Counted from the first letter of the stretch, positions 46,121-55,699 are shown. The stretch is 64,000 nt of DNA from Virgibacillus senegalensis (GCF_000821245.2 NZ_LN611422.1:119899-183898); one strand, 5' to 3'. Made by a program: numbers and translations. Notes: generated by a model from the sequence alone, not told the origin.

Positions 46121-47053
46121 ATGAAGACTGGAAAACCGAAAATAGGAATTGTCGGCTTGGGGAATATTGCACAGAAGGCTTACTTGCCGATTTTGATGAA
46201 GGAGGAGGACTGGCAAATTTCCGGTGCCTATTCTCCGAACCGAAGAAAACGGGATAAATTGTGTAAGGAATACCGGATAGACAGCATGCAAAGTCTGGCA
46301 TCTCTGGCCGATCAAAGTGACGCTGTATTTGTGCATACTTCCACGGAAACGCATTTTGAAGTGGTTTCCTACTTGCTTGAACAGGGAAAAGATGTTTTCG
46401 TCGATAAACCGTTGGCTGCAAGCCTGGAAGAAGCAGAGGAACTTGCAGAATTAAGTGAAAAGCTGGGAAGAAAGTTGATGGTTGGCTTTAATCGGCGATT
46501 CGCTCCGCTTTATATAAAGGCAAAGCGCTTAGCCGGGGAATTCACCTGGCTTCAAATGGAGAAGCATCGGGCCGCAGACATCGGACCGAATTCATTCGCT
46601 TTCACCATGCTTGATGATTATTTGCATGTAATCGATACCATCCGCTGGCTAGCCAATAATGCGGAGTTAAACGTTTCAGATTTGTTCACGAAAGAAAACG
46701 ATTCAGGCCACATGGTCTTTGCCAAACACACCTTTCAAGGGAACAGGCAGCATTTTACGGCAGCCATGCACCGTTGTGCAGGAACGAATGTAGAAAAGTT
46801 AGAAATAGTGAATGAACAATCGATAATCAGGGTAAATAATTTAAATACACTACAGGTAGAGGAGGAAAACGGATTAACGGTCAGCTCTCCGCCATCATGG
46901 GAAGATATCCTGACGACGAAAGGCTTTAAGGGGGCTGTTACCCATTTCATCTCTTCTGTAAAATACGGAGACGCACTTGATGTGGACGGGTGGGAAGCAG
47001 TAAAATCACAACATTTACTTGATTCACTGATAAAAAAACATCAACAGCAATAA
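46121..47053 (+). CDS. Gfo/Idh/MocA-family oxidoreductase
   Basis: 310 residues. The Rossmann N-terminus has GIVGLGNIAQKAYLPIL for NAD(P) binding. The family Lys lies in VFVDKPLAASLEEAEEL, and a GFNRRFAPLY block and HVIDTIRWL (catalytic-type His) follow. It resembles the MviM/YceM subgroup. Soluble, monocistronic, ATG with AGAGAGGAAG upstream. The substrate, probably a sugar or sugar-derived compound, is unknown. Confidence 0.9.
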   Translation: MKTGKPKIGIVGLGNIAQKAYLPILMKEEDWQISGAYSPNRRKRDKLCKEYRIDSMQSLASLADQSDAVFVHTSTETHFEVVSYLLEQGKDVFVDKPLAASLEEAEELAELSEKLGRKLMVGFNRRFAPLYIKAKRLAGEFTWLQMEKHRAADIGPNSFAFTMLDDYLHVIDTIRWLANNAELNVSDLFTKENDSGHMVFAKHTFQGNRQHFTAAMHRCAGTNVEKLEIVNEQSIIRVNNLNTLQVEEENGLTVSSPPSWEDILTTKGFKGAVTHFISSVKYGDALDVDGWEAVKSQHLLDSLIKKHQQQ

Positions 47054-47098
47054 AACGATTCTTTCAGTAGTATTAAAGACAGAGAGGGTTCGATTCAT

Positions 47099-48667
47099 AT
47101 GTCCAAATTGGACTTAAAGCAATTTGAAAAAAAGTTGATCGTCCGTACCATTAAGGAAGAAGACATTCCGCAAATTATAAAATTGCAGGAAGCATGTTTT
47201 CCGCAAATGATACCATGGAAGCCGGAGCATCTGCGAAGTCATCTGGAACATTTCCCGGAGGGACAATTCTGTGTGGAATTAGAAGGGGAAATTATCGGCA
47301 GCTGCTCCAGTTTAATCATTAATTTCGATGAATATGACGACAAGCACACATGGGATGATATAACGGATGAAGGATATATTACCAACCACGATCCGGAAGG
47401 CTACAATTTATATGGCATCGAAGTAATGGTCGACCCGGAATACCAGGGGATGAAAATCGGCAAGCGTTTATATGAAGCGCGCAAGGAGCTTGCTAGGGAG
47501 CTTAACCTGAAAAGTATCATCATTGGCGGGCGTATTCCCAACTACCATAAATATCAGGATGAGTTGACACCACGTCAATATGTGGAAGAGGTAATCGAAA
47601 AAAAGATTTACGACCCCGTACTAACCTTTCAAATCATGAATGGTTTTACCGTGATGCGCATCAATCCAGGCTATTTGCCTGATGATGTCCAATCGGCCAA
47701 ATACGCGACATTGATGGAATGGAACAATATCGACTATCGGGCAAAATCGAAGCGGCATTTTAAAACGGCGTATCCAGTTCGGATAACCGTCATCCAATAT
47801 ATGATGAAAAATATTGAATCTTTCGAGGAATTTGCAAGGCAAGCGGAGTATTATGTTGACGTAGCTTACGACTTTGGTTCTGACTTTGCCGTCTTCCCTG
47901 AAATATTCACTACCCAGCTAATGTCCTTCCTCGAGGAAAAGGTACCGTCCAAGGCAGTACGCCGATTGACTGAATACACAGAAGATTATATTGAGTTATT
48001 TACTTACTTAGCGATGAAATACAATATCAACATTGTTGGCGGGTCTCACTTTGTCGAAGAGGATGACCATATTTACAACATTGCCTACCTCTTTCGCCGG
48101 GATGGAACGATTGAAAAGCAGTATAAAATTCACGTTACCCCAAATGAAAAGAAATGGTGGGGGATTCAGCCTGGAGATGCGATCAAGGTGTTTGACACGG
48201 ATTGCGGTAAAATCGCCATCCAGGTATGCTATGATATCCAATTTCCAGAGCTTACTCGTTATGCGGTTGATCGGGGGGCGAATATCATTTTTGTACCATT
48301 TTGCACAGATGATCGGCAGGGCTACTTGCGCGTCAGGTATTGTGCCCAGGCGCGTGCAGTCGAAAACCAGGTTTATACGGTTATCGCCGGGACGGTAGGG
48401 AACTTAACCCAGGTTGAGAACATGGATATCCAGTATGCACAATCTGGCATTTTTACCCCGTCTGACTTTGAATTCGCACGGGACGGAATCATTGGGGAGT
48501 GCCATCCTAACATTGAAACGGTTGTAGTCGGAGATGTCGATTTGGAAATCTTACGAAGACAGCGTAAATCTGGAACCGTACGGCAGCTTCGCGATCGTCG
48601 GCGGGACCTGTTTGAAATTAATTATAAAAAACTCGATTTAGGAGAAAGTGCTGAGAAAAAGGGGTGA
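47099..48667 (+). CDS. yhcX: GNAT-carbon-nitrogen hydrolase fusion (YhcX)
   Basis: 522 residues, like B. subtilis YhcX. Residues ~13-200 form a GNAT acetyltransferase domain (VDPEYQGMKIGKRLYEARKEL is the acetyl-CoA loop). Residues ~225-500 form a nitrilase-superfamily domain with the Glu-Lys-Cys triad: Glu in VFPEIFT, Lys in QYKIHVTP, Cys in QVCYDIQFPE. An amidase linked to acylation or deacylation of one metabolite is a reasonable inference. ATG with AGAGAGGG upstream. The SDR gene follows with a very short gap or overlap, suggesting an operon. Confidence 0.93.
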   Translation: MSKLDLKQFEKKLIVRTIKEEDIPQIIKLQEACFPQMIPWKPEHLRSHLEHFPEGQFCVELEGEIIGSCSSLIINFDEYDDKHTWDDITDEGYITNHDPEGYNLYGIEVMVDPEYQGMKIGKRLYEARKELARELNLKSIIIGGRIPNYHKYQDELTPRQYVEEVIEKKIYDPVLTFQIMNGFTVMRINPGYLPDDVQSAKYATLMEWNNIDYRAKSKRHFKTAYPVRITVIQYMMKNIESFEEFARQAEYYVDVAYDFGSDFAVFPEIFTTQLMSFLEEKVPSKAVRRLTEYTEDYIELFTYLAMKYNINIVGGSHFVEEDDHIYNIAYLFRRDGTIEKQYKIHVTPNEKKWWGIQPGDAIKVFDTDCGKIAIQVCYDIQFPELTRYAVDRGANIIFVPFCTDDRQGYLRVRYCAQARAVENQVYTVIAGTVGNLTQVENMDIQYAQSGIFTPSDFEFARDGIIGECHPNIETVVVGDVDLEILRRQRKSGTVRQLRDRRRDLFEINYKKLDLGESAEKKG

Positions 48668-48672
48668 TCAAC

Positions 48673-49398
48673 ATGCTCAATGGACAAGTAGCAATTGTAA
48701 CAGGAGCATCCCGGGGTATTGGCAAAGCAATTGCACTCGAGCTTGCCAAACATGGGGTGAAGCTGACGATCACAGGTAGTTCGGATGAAATTCATCGTAC
48801 CAAGCGGGATTTGGAGGATGAAGGCTATCAGGATATTTTTTCGTTCCGTGCCGATGTTACCAAAGAATTAGAAGTTGAGCAGGTAGTACAGGCCACAAAG
48901 ACAGCGTTTGGAGCCGTCGATATTTTGGTAAATAACGCTGGCGTGGGAGTATCAAAAAAAGTGGAGGATATAACGGTTGAAGAATGGAAAAAAACATTTG
49001 AAGTAAATGTTCAGGGGGTATTTCTTTATACAAAAGCAGTGACACCTATCATGAAGCAGCAGCAGTCTGGTACGATTGTGACGCTTTCATCGGATGTCGC
49101 TCGTTATTCCTTGCCGGAAAAAGGATCGCTATACACAGCGACCAAATATGCAGTGCAAGGATTTATCGGATCAGTCGCCCAAGAATTGCAACAGTACGGC
49201 GTTCGTGCCAGTACGATTAATCCAGGTTTAGTGGATACGAATTTTGGCGACACCAAGCAAGGAGAAGCCGCTAAAACGGATTGGTTGAAAGCCGATGAAG
49301 TGGCAGAGGCTGTCCGTTATATGGTGGAAGCACCGAAACATATGGTAATAGATGAAATGTATTTGCATCCGCTATGCCAGCAATACCCTCGTACGTAG
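48673..49398 (+). CDS. Short-chain dehydrogenase/reductase (FabG-like)
   Basis: 241-residue classical SDR. Cofactor motif TGASRGIGKA at the N-terminus, NNAG at about residues 85-88, Ser in VTLSSDVARY, and the catalytic YTATK. It resembles 3-oxoacyl-ACP reductases, but the position after yhcX does not support fatty acid synthesis in particular. ATG 48673 has AGGGGTGATC seven bases upstream; GTG 48664 overlaps the yhcX stop. Confidence 0.9.
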   Translation: MLNGQVAIVTGASRGIGKAIALELAKHGVKLTITGSSDEIHRTKRDLEDEGYQDIFSFRADVTKELEVEQVVQATKTAFGAVDILVNNAGVGVSKKVEDITVEEWKKTFEVNVQGVFLYTKAVTPIMKQQQSGTIVTLSSDVARYSLPEKGSLYTATKYAVQGFIGSVAQELQQYGVRASTINPGLVDTNFGDTKQGEAAKTDWLKADEVAEAVRYMVEAPKHMVIDEMYLHPLCQQYPRT

Positions 49399-49437
49399 AA
49401 AGCACTCCTAACCAATCTTACTGCAAAATCATAACAA

Positions 49438-49480
49438 AGGCTGTCCCGTTCGGTTGTTTCCAGCGGGACAGCCTCTTTTT
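49438..49480. terminator. Shared terminator between SDR and yhdB genes
   Basis: AGGCTGTCCCG pairs with CGGGACAGCCT, then CTTTTT; it sits between convergent genes. Confidence 0.85.
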
Positions 49481-49721
49481 ATAACTCGATTTCGATAGAC
49501 GGTGTATGTGCCATGGCATGGTCGATATAATGGAGCAGATTTTCGTGTGAATCGATAACGCTTTGCTCGCTTCCTGTATAGTGAAATGCGTGAAGGAAGG
49601 TTTCAATCTTCTTCGCTAAAAAATCATCCTTGGTCCGCACCATTAATACGAGCAAATCGTCCCACTGTCCCCAAAGAGTATAATACAGCGCTTTGTCATA
49701 ATCAGGTATAACCATTTTCAT
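49479..49721 (-). CDS. yhdB: Small conserved protein YhdB
   Basis: 80 residues, soluble and acidic at the C-terminus, with the conserved opening YDKALYYTLWGQWDDLLVLMVRTKDDFLAKKIE. Length and sequence fit B. subtilis YhdB as I recall it. ATG with AAAGAGGGATG upstream. In B. subtilis yhdB lies near spoVR and the yhc genes, also present in this window. Function unknown. Confidence 0.7.
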   Translation of the reverse strand: MKMVIPDYDKALYYTLWGQWDDLLVLMVRTKDDFLAKKIETFLHAFHYTGSEQSVIDSHENLLHYIDHAMAHTPSIEIEL

Positions 49722-49872
49722 CCCTCTTTCTAAAGGGTTGCTTTTAGTTTTGCCTGAGACGTTTGAAACAATTTACGTGCGTTTTTGGAGGGCTTGGTAA
49801 TTGTTAACGTTAAAACAGGGAAACAACGACAAAAACGAATTGTTTTTTCCATCGATTGGTGCGTGTAGAAGC

Positions 49873-49901
49873 GCATAAACCTTCTTTCTTGAACCATACT
49901 A
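49873..49901 (+). promoter_or_regulatory. SigG-type promoter of yhcN
   Basis: GCATA, 17 bases, CATACTA: complete match to GNATR and CATNNTA. It lies 34 bases before the yhcN start codon. YhcN-family lipoproteins are forespore products in Bacillus. Confidence 0.7.
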
Positions 49902-49934
49902 GCATTAAACCTAATAGAAGGAGGACTACACACC

Positions 49935-50645
49935 ATGAAATGGAAAGCATTAGGCGTCACTTTATTGGGTACCGCAATGCTGATGGGGTGCAACAATAAT
50001 GACGGCAACCAAACAGGACAGGGTACAAATGATAACGGGGTCCAACAGACTCGTTTTAACAACACGACAGATTATCCCAACCGTGGGAATGCTCCTGATG
50101 ATGATGGTTGGCTCGATAATCGCAATATGGCAAACGATGATAATCAAGACAATCAGGGGAATCAAAACGATAATAATAATCGGTACGATGTCGACGAGCA
50201 GCTGGCAAACCGGATTGCAGAACAAGTTGACGACATCGACCGTGCTTATGTATTGACTACTGGCAACAATGTGTACGTAGCTGCCGAATTGAACAAAGGA
50301 ACAAAAGGAAACAATGGTAACGGCGGAAATAACAATGATACCGGTGGAAACAATAACGGCAATGACGGCAACAATGCCAATTTCGGCGCCAACGGAAACA
50401 ATAACAATAACGGAAACAACAATGGTGGAGACAATAATCAAGTGAGCGACAAAATCAAAGAAGAAGTCGCTAAAGTAGTGAGAGAAGCCGATGACAACGT
50501 GGACAATGTCTATGTTTCGACAAATCCTGATTTCGTTAACCTGTCCAATGACTATGTTCAGGACGTAAGGAACGGCGAACCGGTCGAGGGCTTCTTTGAA
50601 GAATTTGGTGAAATGACACGACGAATTTTCCCACAAAATCGATAG
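49935..50645 (+). CDS. YhcN/YlaJ-family spore lipoprotein with Asn/Gly-rich insert
   Basis: 236 residues. Signal with lipobox LMGC (Cys19), then an Asn/Asp/Gln-rich linker. The YhcN domain is visible in two halves: ADRIAEQ-like ANRIAEQVDDIDRAYVLTTGNNVYVAAELN, and VSDKIKEEVAKVVREADDNVDNVYVSTNPDFV. Between them lies an insert of about 45 residues made almost only of Asn, Gly and Asp. The protein probably sits at the spore inner membrane. A SigG-type promoter precedes it. ATG behind AAGGAGGAC. Confidence 0.88.
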   Translation: MKWKALGVTLLGTAMLMGCNNNDGNQTGQGTNDNGVQQTRFNNTTDYPNRGNAPDDDGWLDNRNMANDDNQDNQGNQNDNNNRYDVDEQLANRIAEQVDDIDRAYVLTTGNNVYVAAELNKGTKGNNGNGGNNNDTGGNNNGNDGNNANFGANGNNNNNGNNNGGDNNQVSDKIKEEVAKVVREADDNVDNVYVSTNPDFVNLSNDYVQDVRNGEPVEGFFEEFGEMTRRIFPQNR

Positions 50646-50663
50646 GAGTTTCCGTGGGATGTG

Positions 50664-50699
50664 AAAACGGCTGACCATATTGATGGCTGGCCGTTTTTT
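50664..50699 (+). terminator. Terminator after the yhcN-like gene
   Basis: AACGGC-TGA-CCA pairs with TGG-CTG-GCCGTT, then TTTTTC. Confidence 0.8.
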
Positions 50700-50760
50700 C
50701 TATTGTTGGCGAAAAGGATGCGAAACCTCGCCAACTGTATTTCTCAATAATGAATCGTAA

Positions 50761-50789
50761 TTGATTAAGCCCATTTAATGTGTTATATT
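50761..50789 (+). promoter_or_regulatory. Promoter of the yrrT-luxS-mccAB operon
   Basis: TTGATT, 17 bases, TATATT with an extended TGT just before the -10. Confidence 0.65.
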
Positions 50790-50790
50790 A

Positions 50791-50816
50791 TTACCGATAA
50801 TCCCAATAAAACATAG
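50791..50816. promoter_or_regulatory. Possible CymR box
   Basis: Across the expected start site lies GATAATCCCAATAAAAC; its complement contains ATTGGGATTAT, close to the TTGGAATT core of the cysteine regulator CymR. In B. subtilis CymR represses the yrrT operon. Inference from partial match and position. Confidence 0.3.
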
Positions 50817-50854
50817 TGTATTAGTATGAATTAAAAAATGGGAGTTGAAAATGA

Positions 50855-51493
50855 ATGGGCCGTGAATTTATCGATTTATTTAATGAGTGGGCTGGCTCTT
50901 ATGATGAAACAGTAACAGGTCATGATCCTCAGTATCGTGCTGTATTTGATAAATATGATACAATACTAGAAGAAGTTACCAGACATTCCAGTGGAAATGT
51001 TCTGGAATTTGGCGTCGGTACAGGCAATCTATCCAAAAAGCTATTGGATGCCGGTCACAAGGTGATCGGCGTTGAGCCATCACAGGCAATGCGGGAAGCA
51101 ACTGCTAAGAAATTTCCAGATTTGCAAGTGCTGGATGGGGATTTTTTATCCTATCCTGAATTAGAAATCCCGATTTCGACGGTTGTAAGTACGTATGCTT
51201 TCCATCATCTGACTGATGAGGAAAAAGGCCGTGCGATTGGAGGATTTAAGGAGCTGCTACCCGCCGGAGGGAAAATCGTTTTTGCCGATACAGCTTATCA
51301 AAACGAAGAAGCGAAGCAGCAGATTCATCAGCGGGCAAAACAAAACGGGTATGAAGATTTATTGTATGACTTAACGACCGAATATTACCCGATGCTCGAT
51401 GTACTGCAAACATTGTTTGAAGAAAACGGTTTTTATGTTACGTTTAAACAAATGAATCAGTTTGTTTGGCTCATGATTGCAGAAAAGCAGTAA
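50855..51493 (+). CDS. yrrT: SAM-dependent methyltransferase YrrT
   Basis: 212-residue class I methyltransferase. Motif I is [19 protein letters not shown], motif [15 protein letters not shown], and a later [17 protein letters not shown] is typical of the YrrT group. First gene of the sulfur operon that converts methionine sulfur to cysteine. The exact methyl acceptor is unknown. ATG with GGGAGTTG upstream. Confidence 0.9.
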   Translation: MGREFIDLFNEWAGSYDETVTGHDPQYRAVFDKYDTILEEVTRHSSGNVLEFGVGTGNLSKKLLDAGHKVIGVEPSQAMREATAKKFPDLQVLDGDFLSYPELEIPISTVVSTYAFHHLTDEEKGRAIGGFKELLPAGGKIVFADTAYQNEEAKQQIHQRAKQNGYEDLLYDLTTEYYPMLDVLQTLFEENGFYVTFKQMNQFVWLMIAEKQ

Positions 51494-51516
51494 CTTTACC
51501 AAAGGAGTGGAGAAAT

Positions 51517-51984
51517 ATGCCGGAAAAAATGAATGTAGAAAGCTTCAACCTTGACCATACGAAAGTAAAAGCACCTTATGTCCGCCTAGTGGGAGTAACC
51601 ACAGGTCAAAGTGGTGATAAGGTTTATAAATATGATATCCGTTTCTGTCAGCCGAATAAAGCACATATGGAAATGCCAGGATTGCATTCCATTGAGCATC
51701 TGATGGCGGAAAACATTCGCAATCATATCGATAATGTACTTGATATCGGACCAATGGGTTGCCAAACCGGCTTTTATTTAGCCATTCTAAACAATGACAG
51801 CTATGAAGAAGTATTGGACGCGTTGGAAAAAACATTGAAAGATGTACTGGAAGCAACTGAAGTGCCAGCCTGCAACGAGGTGCAATGCGGCTGGGCTGCC
51901 AACCACAGCTTAGAAGGAGCTCAAAAAATTGCTGCCGACATGCTCGAAAAGAAAGACGAATGGCAGCAAGTTTTCGCAGAATAG
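51517..51984 (+). CDS. luxS: S-ribosylhomocysteine lyase
   Basis: 155 residues, normal for LuxS. It cleaves S-ribosylhomocysteine to homocysteine and the autoinducer-2 precursor. Metal ligands are in HSIEHL (H57, H61) and QCGWA (C124); the catalytic Cys is in MGCQTGF (C82). ATG 51517 has AAAGGAGTGG. It lies between yrrT and mccA, where B. subtilis has mtnN. Homocysteine made here feeds MccA directly. Confidence 0.97.
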   Translation: MPEKMNVESFNLDHTKVKAPYVRLVGVTTGQSGDKVYKYDIRFCQPNKAHMEMPGLHSIEHLMAENIRNHIDNVLDIGPMGCQTGFYLAILNNDSYEEVLDALEKTLKDVLEATEVPACNEVQCGWAANHSLEGAQKIAADMLEKKDEWQQVFAE

Positions 51985-51997
51985 GGGGGAGACCGAT

Positions 51998-52921
51998 ATG
52001 ACTCGCTATCGAAATGTGCAGGAATTGATCGGTAACACCCCATTAGTTGAATTGACCAAGTTCCCCCTTCCCGAGGGGGTTCGTTTTTTTGCGAAGTTAG
52101 AGTTTTATAACCCTGGCGGCAGTATTAAGGACCGCTTAGGCCAAGAGCTGATCAGTGATGCGCTTCGCAGTGGCAAAATAACGGAAGGTGGAACCATTAT
52201 CGAGCCAACAGCGGGCAATACCGGTATTGGGCTGGCATTAGCTGCGATTGATAAAAACGTTTCGGTTATATTTTGCGTTCCGGAGCAATTCAGCATTGAA
52301 AAGCAGGAATTAATGAAGGCGTTGGGAGCCACCATCGTTCACACTCCCACCGAGGAAGGAATGCGTGGGGCAATCGCTAAAGCGGAACAGCTGGTCAAGG
52401 AAACACCGAATAGTTATTCACCACAACAATTTGGAAACCACGCAAATCCGGCAACTTACTATAAATCGCTCGGTCCGGAAATTTGGCAGGATCTCGAGGG
52501 AAATGTGGATGTATTTGTTGCCGGAGCAGGTACCGGCGGAACATTCATGGGGACTGCACGCTATTTAAAAGAGCAAAACCCGGATATGAAGACAGCCATC
52601 GTCGAACCGGAGGGCTCGGTGATTGCCGGCGGAGAACCCGGACCCCATAAAACAGAAGGGATTGGCATGGAGTTTCTCCCGGATTATATGGACCGCGCTT
52701 ATTTTGATGCCATCCATACTGTCCCCGATACCTTCGCCTTTGAATATGTCAAAAAACTGGCGGCCATGGAAGGACTGCTGGTGGGTAGTTCCTCTGGGGC
52801 GGCTTGTTATGCTGGTTTACAGGAAGCCCAGGAGGCCAAACCAGGTACCAACATTGTCACGATTTTTCCTGACAGCAGTGAGCGATATTTGAGTAAACGT
52901 ATTTACCAAGGAGGAGTATAA
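51998..52921 (+). CDS. mccA: Cystathionine beta-synthase, O-acetylserine-dependent
   Basis: 307-residue PLP enzyme of the CysK/CBS fold. PLP lysine K44 lies in NPGGSIKDRLG, the phosphate loop is GAGTGGTFMG, and the substrate loop is PTAGNTGIG. As in B. subtilis YrhA, it should condense homocysteine with O-acetylserine to cystathionine. Context with luxS and mccB favours this over plain cysteine synthase. ATG 51998 follows AGGGGGGAG. Confidence 0.92.
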   Translation: MTRYRNVQELIGNTPLVELTKFPLPEGVRFFAKLEFYNPGGSIKDRLGQELISDALRSGKITEGGTIIEPTAGNTGIGLALAAIDKNVSVIFCVPEQFSIEKQELMKALGATIVHTPTEEGMRGAIAKAEQLVKETPNSYSPQQFGNHANPATYYKSLGPEIWQDLEGNVDVFVAGAGTGGTFMGTARYLKEQNPDMKTAIVEPEGSVIAGGEPGPHKTEGIGMEFLPDYMDRAYFDAIHTVPDTFAFEYVKKLAAMEGLLVGSSSGAACYAGLQEAQEAKPGTNIVTIFPDSSERYLSKRIYQGGV

Positions 52922-54057
52922 TGAAGTCCAAAACAAAAGTAATTCATGCAGGTATTACAGGGGATGAAAAAACAGGCGCCGTTTCCGTGCCAATTTATCA
53001 GGTGAGTACTTATGCCCAAGAGGCGGCAGGAAAACACACCGGATACGAGTACTCCCGTACCGGTAATCCGACCCGACACGCTTTGGAAACAACCATAGCG
53101 GAGTTGGAAAATGGGAAAGCCGGATTTGCTTTTGGTTCTGGTATGGCGGCGATTACTTCCGTTATGATGTTATTGAATAGTGGAGACCACATTGTCATGA
53201 CCGATGATGTCTATGGTGGAACGTACCGATTAATGACTGGCGTATTGAACCGGTTCAAGCTTGATCATTCTTTTGTCGATACCAGTGACCCGGAGAAAGT
53301 GAAAGCAGCTATCCAACCGAATACAAAAGCACTTTATATCGAGACACCAACCAACCCGCTGTTGAAAATCACCGATCTGAAAAAAATGACGGAAATCGCC
53401 AAGGAAAACGATCTTTTACTGATTGTGGACAACACGTTCGCGACCTCTTATTGGCAGCAGCCAATCGACCTTGGTGCAGATATTGTGCTTCACAGTGCAA
53501 CCAAGTATGTGGGCGGTCATAGTGACGTTGTAGCCGGTTTGGTTGTTGTGAATTCCGACAAATTGGCAGAAGACCTTCACTACATCCAGAATTCTGTCGG
53601 CGGTGTGCTTGGACCACAGGACTCCTGGTTGTTAATGCGTGGAATCAAGACCTTGGGACTGCGTATGGAAGCAGCGGAAAAAAACTCCCAGCAGCTGGTG
53701 GAATTTCTGCAAAACCATCCCCAAGTAAGCACCATTTATTATCCCGGTCTTCCTAATCATAAGGGCCATGACATCGCCAAACAGCAGGCTGACGGTTTCG
53801 GAGCCATGATTTCCTTTGATGTAGGCAGTTCCGAACAAGCGGACCAAGTGTTGTCCAAGGTAAAATACTTTACGATTGCTGAGAGCTTGGGAGCGGTGGA
53901 AAGCTTGATTTCGGTACCGGCGAAAATGACGCATGCTTCCATTCCAAGAGAACGCAGGCTTGAATTGGGTATTACCGACGGATTGATTCGTATTTCCGTC
54001 GGAATCGAAGACGGCGAAGACCTGGTTAACGACCTTAAACAAGCGATGGAAAAATAG
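52921..54057 (+). CDS. mccB: Cystathionine gamma-lyase / homocysteine gamma-lyase
   Basis: 378-residue PLP enzyme of the Cys/Met metabolism family. PLP lysine K195 is in LHSATKYVGGHSD, with YEYSRTGNPTR and FGSGMAAI blocks upstream. It splits cystathionine to cysteine, ammonia and 2-oxobutyrate. ATG overlaps the mccA stop by one base, behind AAGGAGGAG. Last gene of the four-gene operon, followed by a terminator. Confidence 0.94.
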   Translation: MKSKTKVIHAGITGDEKTGAVSVPIYQVSTYAQEAAGKHTGYEYSRTGNPTRHALETTIAELENGKAGFAFGSGMAAITSVMMLLNSGDHIVMTDDVYGGTYRLMTGVLNRFKLDHSFVDTSDPEKVKAAIQPNTKALYIETPTNPLLKITDLKKMTEIAKENDLLLIVDNTFATSYWQQPIDLGADIVLHSATKYVGGHSDVVAGLVVVNSDKLAEDLHYIQNSVGGVLGPQDSWLLMRGIKTLGLRMEAAEKNSQQLVEFLQNHPQVSTIYYPGLPNHKGHDIAKQQADGFGAMISFDVGSSEQADQVLSKVKYFTIAESLGAVESLISVPAKMTHASIPRERRLELGITDGLIRISVGIEDGEDLVNDLKQAMEK

Positions 54058-54089
54058 TTTTCGGTATAACGAAATCTGCTTTATTTAAA

Positions 54090-54144
54090 AAAGGGTTGTC
54101 CCCGGGATGGTCATACGATGGCTATAGGGGGGCAGCCCTTTTCC
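54090..54144 (+). terminator. Terminator after mccB
   Basis: AAGGGTTGTCCCC pairs with GGGGGGCAGCCCTT, then TTCC. Confidence 0.75.
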
Positions 54145-54202
54145 TATTGCCTGAAAAATTATGCTAAAATAAAATCAGCATGGACAAAGGAGATGGACTA
54201 GT

Positions 54203-55579
54203 ATGTCAGAAAAGGTTTTAGCATATTTACAAGATAATAGAGAGCGTTTGTTGGATAAATTAAGTGAGTTTCTATCCATCCCAAGTGTTAGCACCGACAG
54301 TGTACATAAACAAGATGTGGCGGCAGCTGCCGAATTTGTGGCTAATTATTTAACTGAAATCGGATTTTCAACGGTGGAGGTACAGGAGACGAAAGGACAT
54401 CCGCTGGTCTACGGAGAATGGAACGGTGCTGGCGATGAGGCTCCGACTGCTTTGTTGTACGGTCATTACGACGTGCAGCCTGCAGACCCGCTGGAATTGT
54501 GGGACAGTGAACCGTTTAAACCGGAAATACGGGAAGGCAGGCTGTACGCTCGCGGAGCGAGTGATGACAAGGGACAAGTATTTATGCATCTTGCCGTATT
54601 CGAAGCCTATATGAAAACCGAAAGATCGATCCCCGTTAACATCAAAGTTTGCATAGAAGGGGAAGAAGAAATCGGCAGTGAAAACCTTTATCAAGTACTG
54701 GAAGAGAAAAAGGACCAGTTTTCCGCCGATTTTGCCATCATTTCGGATTCAGGGATGGTCGATACCGGCCAACCGACCGTGTTGTACGGACTAAAAGGCT
54801 TCACCGGATTGGAATTCACCGTTCACGGTCCTTCCAGTGACCTGCATTCCGGAATTTATGGCGGAGTTGTCCGTAATCCGGCGATGGCAATGGCGCATAT
54901 GCTTGCTTCGTTAAAGGATGAACAGGAAGTTGTCCAAGTAGAAGGGTTTTACGATGGGGTAGAAGAACTGACCGAGGATGAGCGCAAACTCATTGCTGAT
55001 GTACCAGGAGAAAACTATCAACAGACCACTGGAGTAGAAAAAACAGTGTCGGAAAAAGGATTTACCGCCAAAGAACACATGATGGCCAGGCCGACCATGG
55101 AAATCAACGGCATGTATAGTGGTTATCAGGGTGAGGGCACGAAAACAATCATTCCTGCTTCAGCTACCGCGAAGCTGACCTGCCGTCTAGTTCCAGGTAT
55201 GGATCCGGATCACATTCAACAGTTGGTCATCGACCACCTGCGCAAAAATTTGCCGGCAGGTGTGACGATGGATGTGAAGCCAGAGCCACTATCTGCTAAA
55301 GCATATAAAGTTAATCCGGATCATGCCTTGATAAAAACAGCAGGCGACTCTCTCCAAAAGGCATTTGGGAAAGAAGCAGTCTTTGCCCGCCTTGGCGGAT
55401 CGATTCCGGTTGTGGAGTCGATTGATTCGATCTTCCATATGCCTGTAGTGCTGCTTGGCTTCGGAACACCTGAAGACCGACTGCATTCCCCTAATGAAAG
55501 TTTTCCATTGGAAAGCTTTGATAAAGGGATGGAAACACTCGTCTATTATTGGAATCAGGTGAAAGATACGTCGCTTTAA
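54203..55579 (+). CDS. M20-family dipeptidase
   Basis: 458-residue zinc peptidase of the CNDP/ArgE-DapE group. Metal and catalytic residues are in LLYGHYDVQPAD, RGASDDKGQ, CIEGEEEIGSEN and IISDSGM, and the last His in DRLHSPNESFPL. The lid domain around residues 210-330 is present. It is cytosolic and probably cleaves dipeptides. ATG with AAAGGAGATG upstream; monocistronic. Confidence 0.92.
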   Translation: MSEKVLAYLQDNRERLLDKLSEFLSIPSVSTDSVHKQDVAAAAEFVANYLTEIGFSTVEVQETKGHPLVYGEWNGAGDEAPTALLYGHYDVQPADPLELWDSEPFKPEIREGRLYARGASDDKGQVFMHLAVFEAYMKTERSIPVNIKVCIEGEEEIGSENLYQVLEEKKDQFSADFAIISDSGMVDTGQPTVLYGLKGFTGLEFTVHGPSSDLHSGIYGGVVRNPAMAMAHMLASLKDEQEVVQVEGFYDGVEELTEDERKLIADVPGENYQQTTGVEKTVSEKGFTAKEHMMARPTMEINGMYSGYQGEGTKTIIPASATAKLTCRLVPGMDPDHIQQLVIDHLRKNLPAGVTMDVKPEPLSAKAYKVNPDHALIKTAGDSLQKAFGKEAVFARLGGSIPVVESIDSIFHMPVVLLGFGTPEDRLHSPNESFPLESFDKGMETLVYYWNQVKDTSL

Positions 55580-55699
55580 ACCAGGTAGCTGGGCCTTAAC
55601 TATATGAAGTAATGAAGGCCATCCTTAAATTCACATGGGTATTAAACTCGTTTGATTTTCCCTCTTTCTATCTAGAAACAAATACCAAGCTGCGGAAAA

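Noticed and set aside
49962..50678. 238-codon minus-strand frame opposite the yhcN-like gene
   Set aside because: Open only because GTT/ATT codons are the complement of Asn codons; its Val/Ile-rich product is an artefact.
50700..50855. S-box or T-box in front of the sulfur operon
   Set aside because: The leader from the mapped promoter is only about 60 bases and lacks the conserved S-box or T-box segments.
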